Positions 5,227-5,598 of a DNA stretch of 5,598 nucleotides are shown here, in pieces; the first letter of the stretch is position 1, and every line of letters starts with the position of its first letter. Location of the stretch: the NCBI GenBank assembly GCA_019242065.1, contig JAFAWJ010001058.1, forward strand, positions 1 through 5,598, read 5' to 3'. The position numbers and the translations under genes are program-made. The notes beneath the pieces are model-generated. The model saw only the letters and a program-made list of their open reading frames with translations, searched no databases and was not told the DNA's origin. The DNA comes from Chloroflexota bacterium (GTDB lineage Bacteria > Chloroflexota > UBA6077 > CF-72).

Positions 5227-5598
5227 CTACCAGCTTTCAAGCGTGCGAGCAATCATCTTCCGCGCGTCGGCGATCAGCGCGTCGTTGATCCGGGACCGTC
5301 CCAAAAATGACGCCCAGTCGGCGAGGCCGTTGTAAAGGGTCAGTCGGCGCCAGTCGTCAGGCAACGCGGCACCTGCAGCGCGGTAGCCATCGGCTACTGA
5401 GTGTTCGAAGCCCGGTAGTTCCCCGAGCGGTGGACGCAGCAAGTTGCCAAGGTCAATCATGGGCGATCCGCTGAAAGCAAACTCCCAGTCGATCACGGCG
5501 GAGACACGCGTACCGTACTCGTCAACACGAACCAGGATGTTCGAGCCGCCAAAATCCGCGTGCGTAAGACTCGGAGGGTCAGGCCAGCTTGCTCCCAG
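5227..5598 (-). CDS. APH-family phosphotransferase, C-terminal part (5' end outside window)
   Basis: The frame is open from the right edge to TAG 5227-5229, giving 123 residues of a kinase in the aminoglycoside/choline phosphotransferase fold. The catalytic loop is complete: HADFGGSNILV, the H-x-D-x-x-x-x-N motif, with His at 5560-5562, Asp three codons-worth of positions in, and Asn at 5539-5541. It is followed by VIDWEFAFSGSP, whose Asp (5488-5490) binds the second metal, and by IDLGNLLRPP, the usual helix after it. The missing part is the N-terminal ATP-binding lobe. The family phosphorylates hydroxyl groups of aminoglycosides, sugars, choline and similar small molecules; this fragment does not show which. 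An internal GTG at 5496 is not the true start, since the catalytic loop lies upstream of it. Confidence 0.85.
   Translation of the reverse strand: MGASWPDPPSLTHADFGGSNILVRVDEYGTRVSAVIDWEFAFSGSPMIDLGNLLRPPLGELPGFEHSVADGYRAAGAALPDDWRRLTLYNGLADWASFLGRSRINDALIADARKMIARTLESW

Overview
The window is GC-rich DNA (about two thirds G+C by eye) from a bacterium that I cannot name. A class E/F-type sortase, an LPXTG surface protein with a Tat-like leader, and TTG starts behind good Shine-Dalgarno sites fit a high-GC actinomycete-like organism or a Chloroflexota member. No rRNA, tRNA, CRISPR array or insertion sequence is visible.

Layout: (1) 2-112 (+), possible C-terminal tail of a membrane protein. 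(2) 102-1206 (-), a nucleotidyltransferase-fold protein (NTP_transf_5-like) whose reading frame appears broken near position 300. (3) 1207-1320, a divergent control region with a 7-bp inverted repeat. (4) 1321-4145 (+), a tight four-gene operon: an LPXTG-anchored, collagen-like secreted protein; a PqqD-family protein; an HprK-related P-loop protein; a sortase. The last three genes each overlap the gene before them. (5) 4146-4485, a non-coding stretch with nested inverted repeats and a promoter. (6) 4486-5049 (+), a dihydrofolate-reductase/RibD-fold protein. (7) 5050-5226, a convergent intergenic stretch rich in hairpins. (8) 5227-5598 (-), the C-terminal part of an APH-family phosphotransferase, cut by the window edge.

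The main interest is regions 2-4. A PqqD-like protein, an HprK-like kinase and an NTP_transf_5 nucleotidyltransferase form a combination known from peptide-modifying loci (the B1, K and N genes of paeninodin-type lasso clusters, and the 'HPr-rel-A' systems of the protein family databases). Here they flank a sortase and its probable LPNTG substrate, and no lasso cyclase or leader peptidase is seen. The substrate's N-terminus also carries Y-x-x-P-x-L-x-x-x-G, the spacing of the lasso leader motif bound by PqqD-like domains. A working model, which is inference, is that the PqqD-like protein binds the leader of the surface protein, the kinase and nucleotidyltransferase modify it or a partner, it is exported by Tat, and the sortase anchors it to the envelope.
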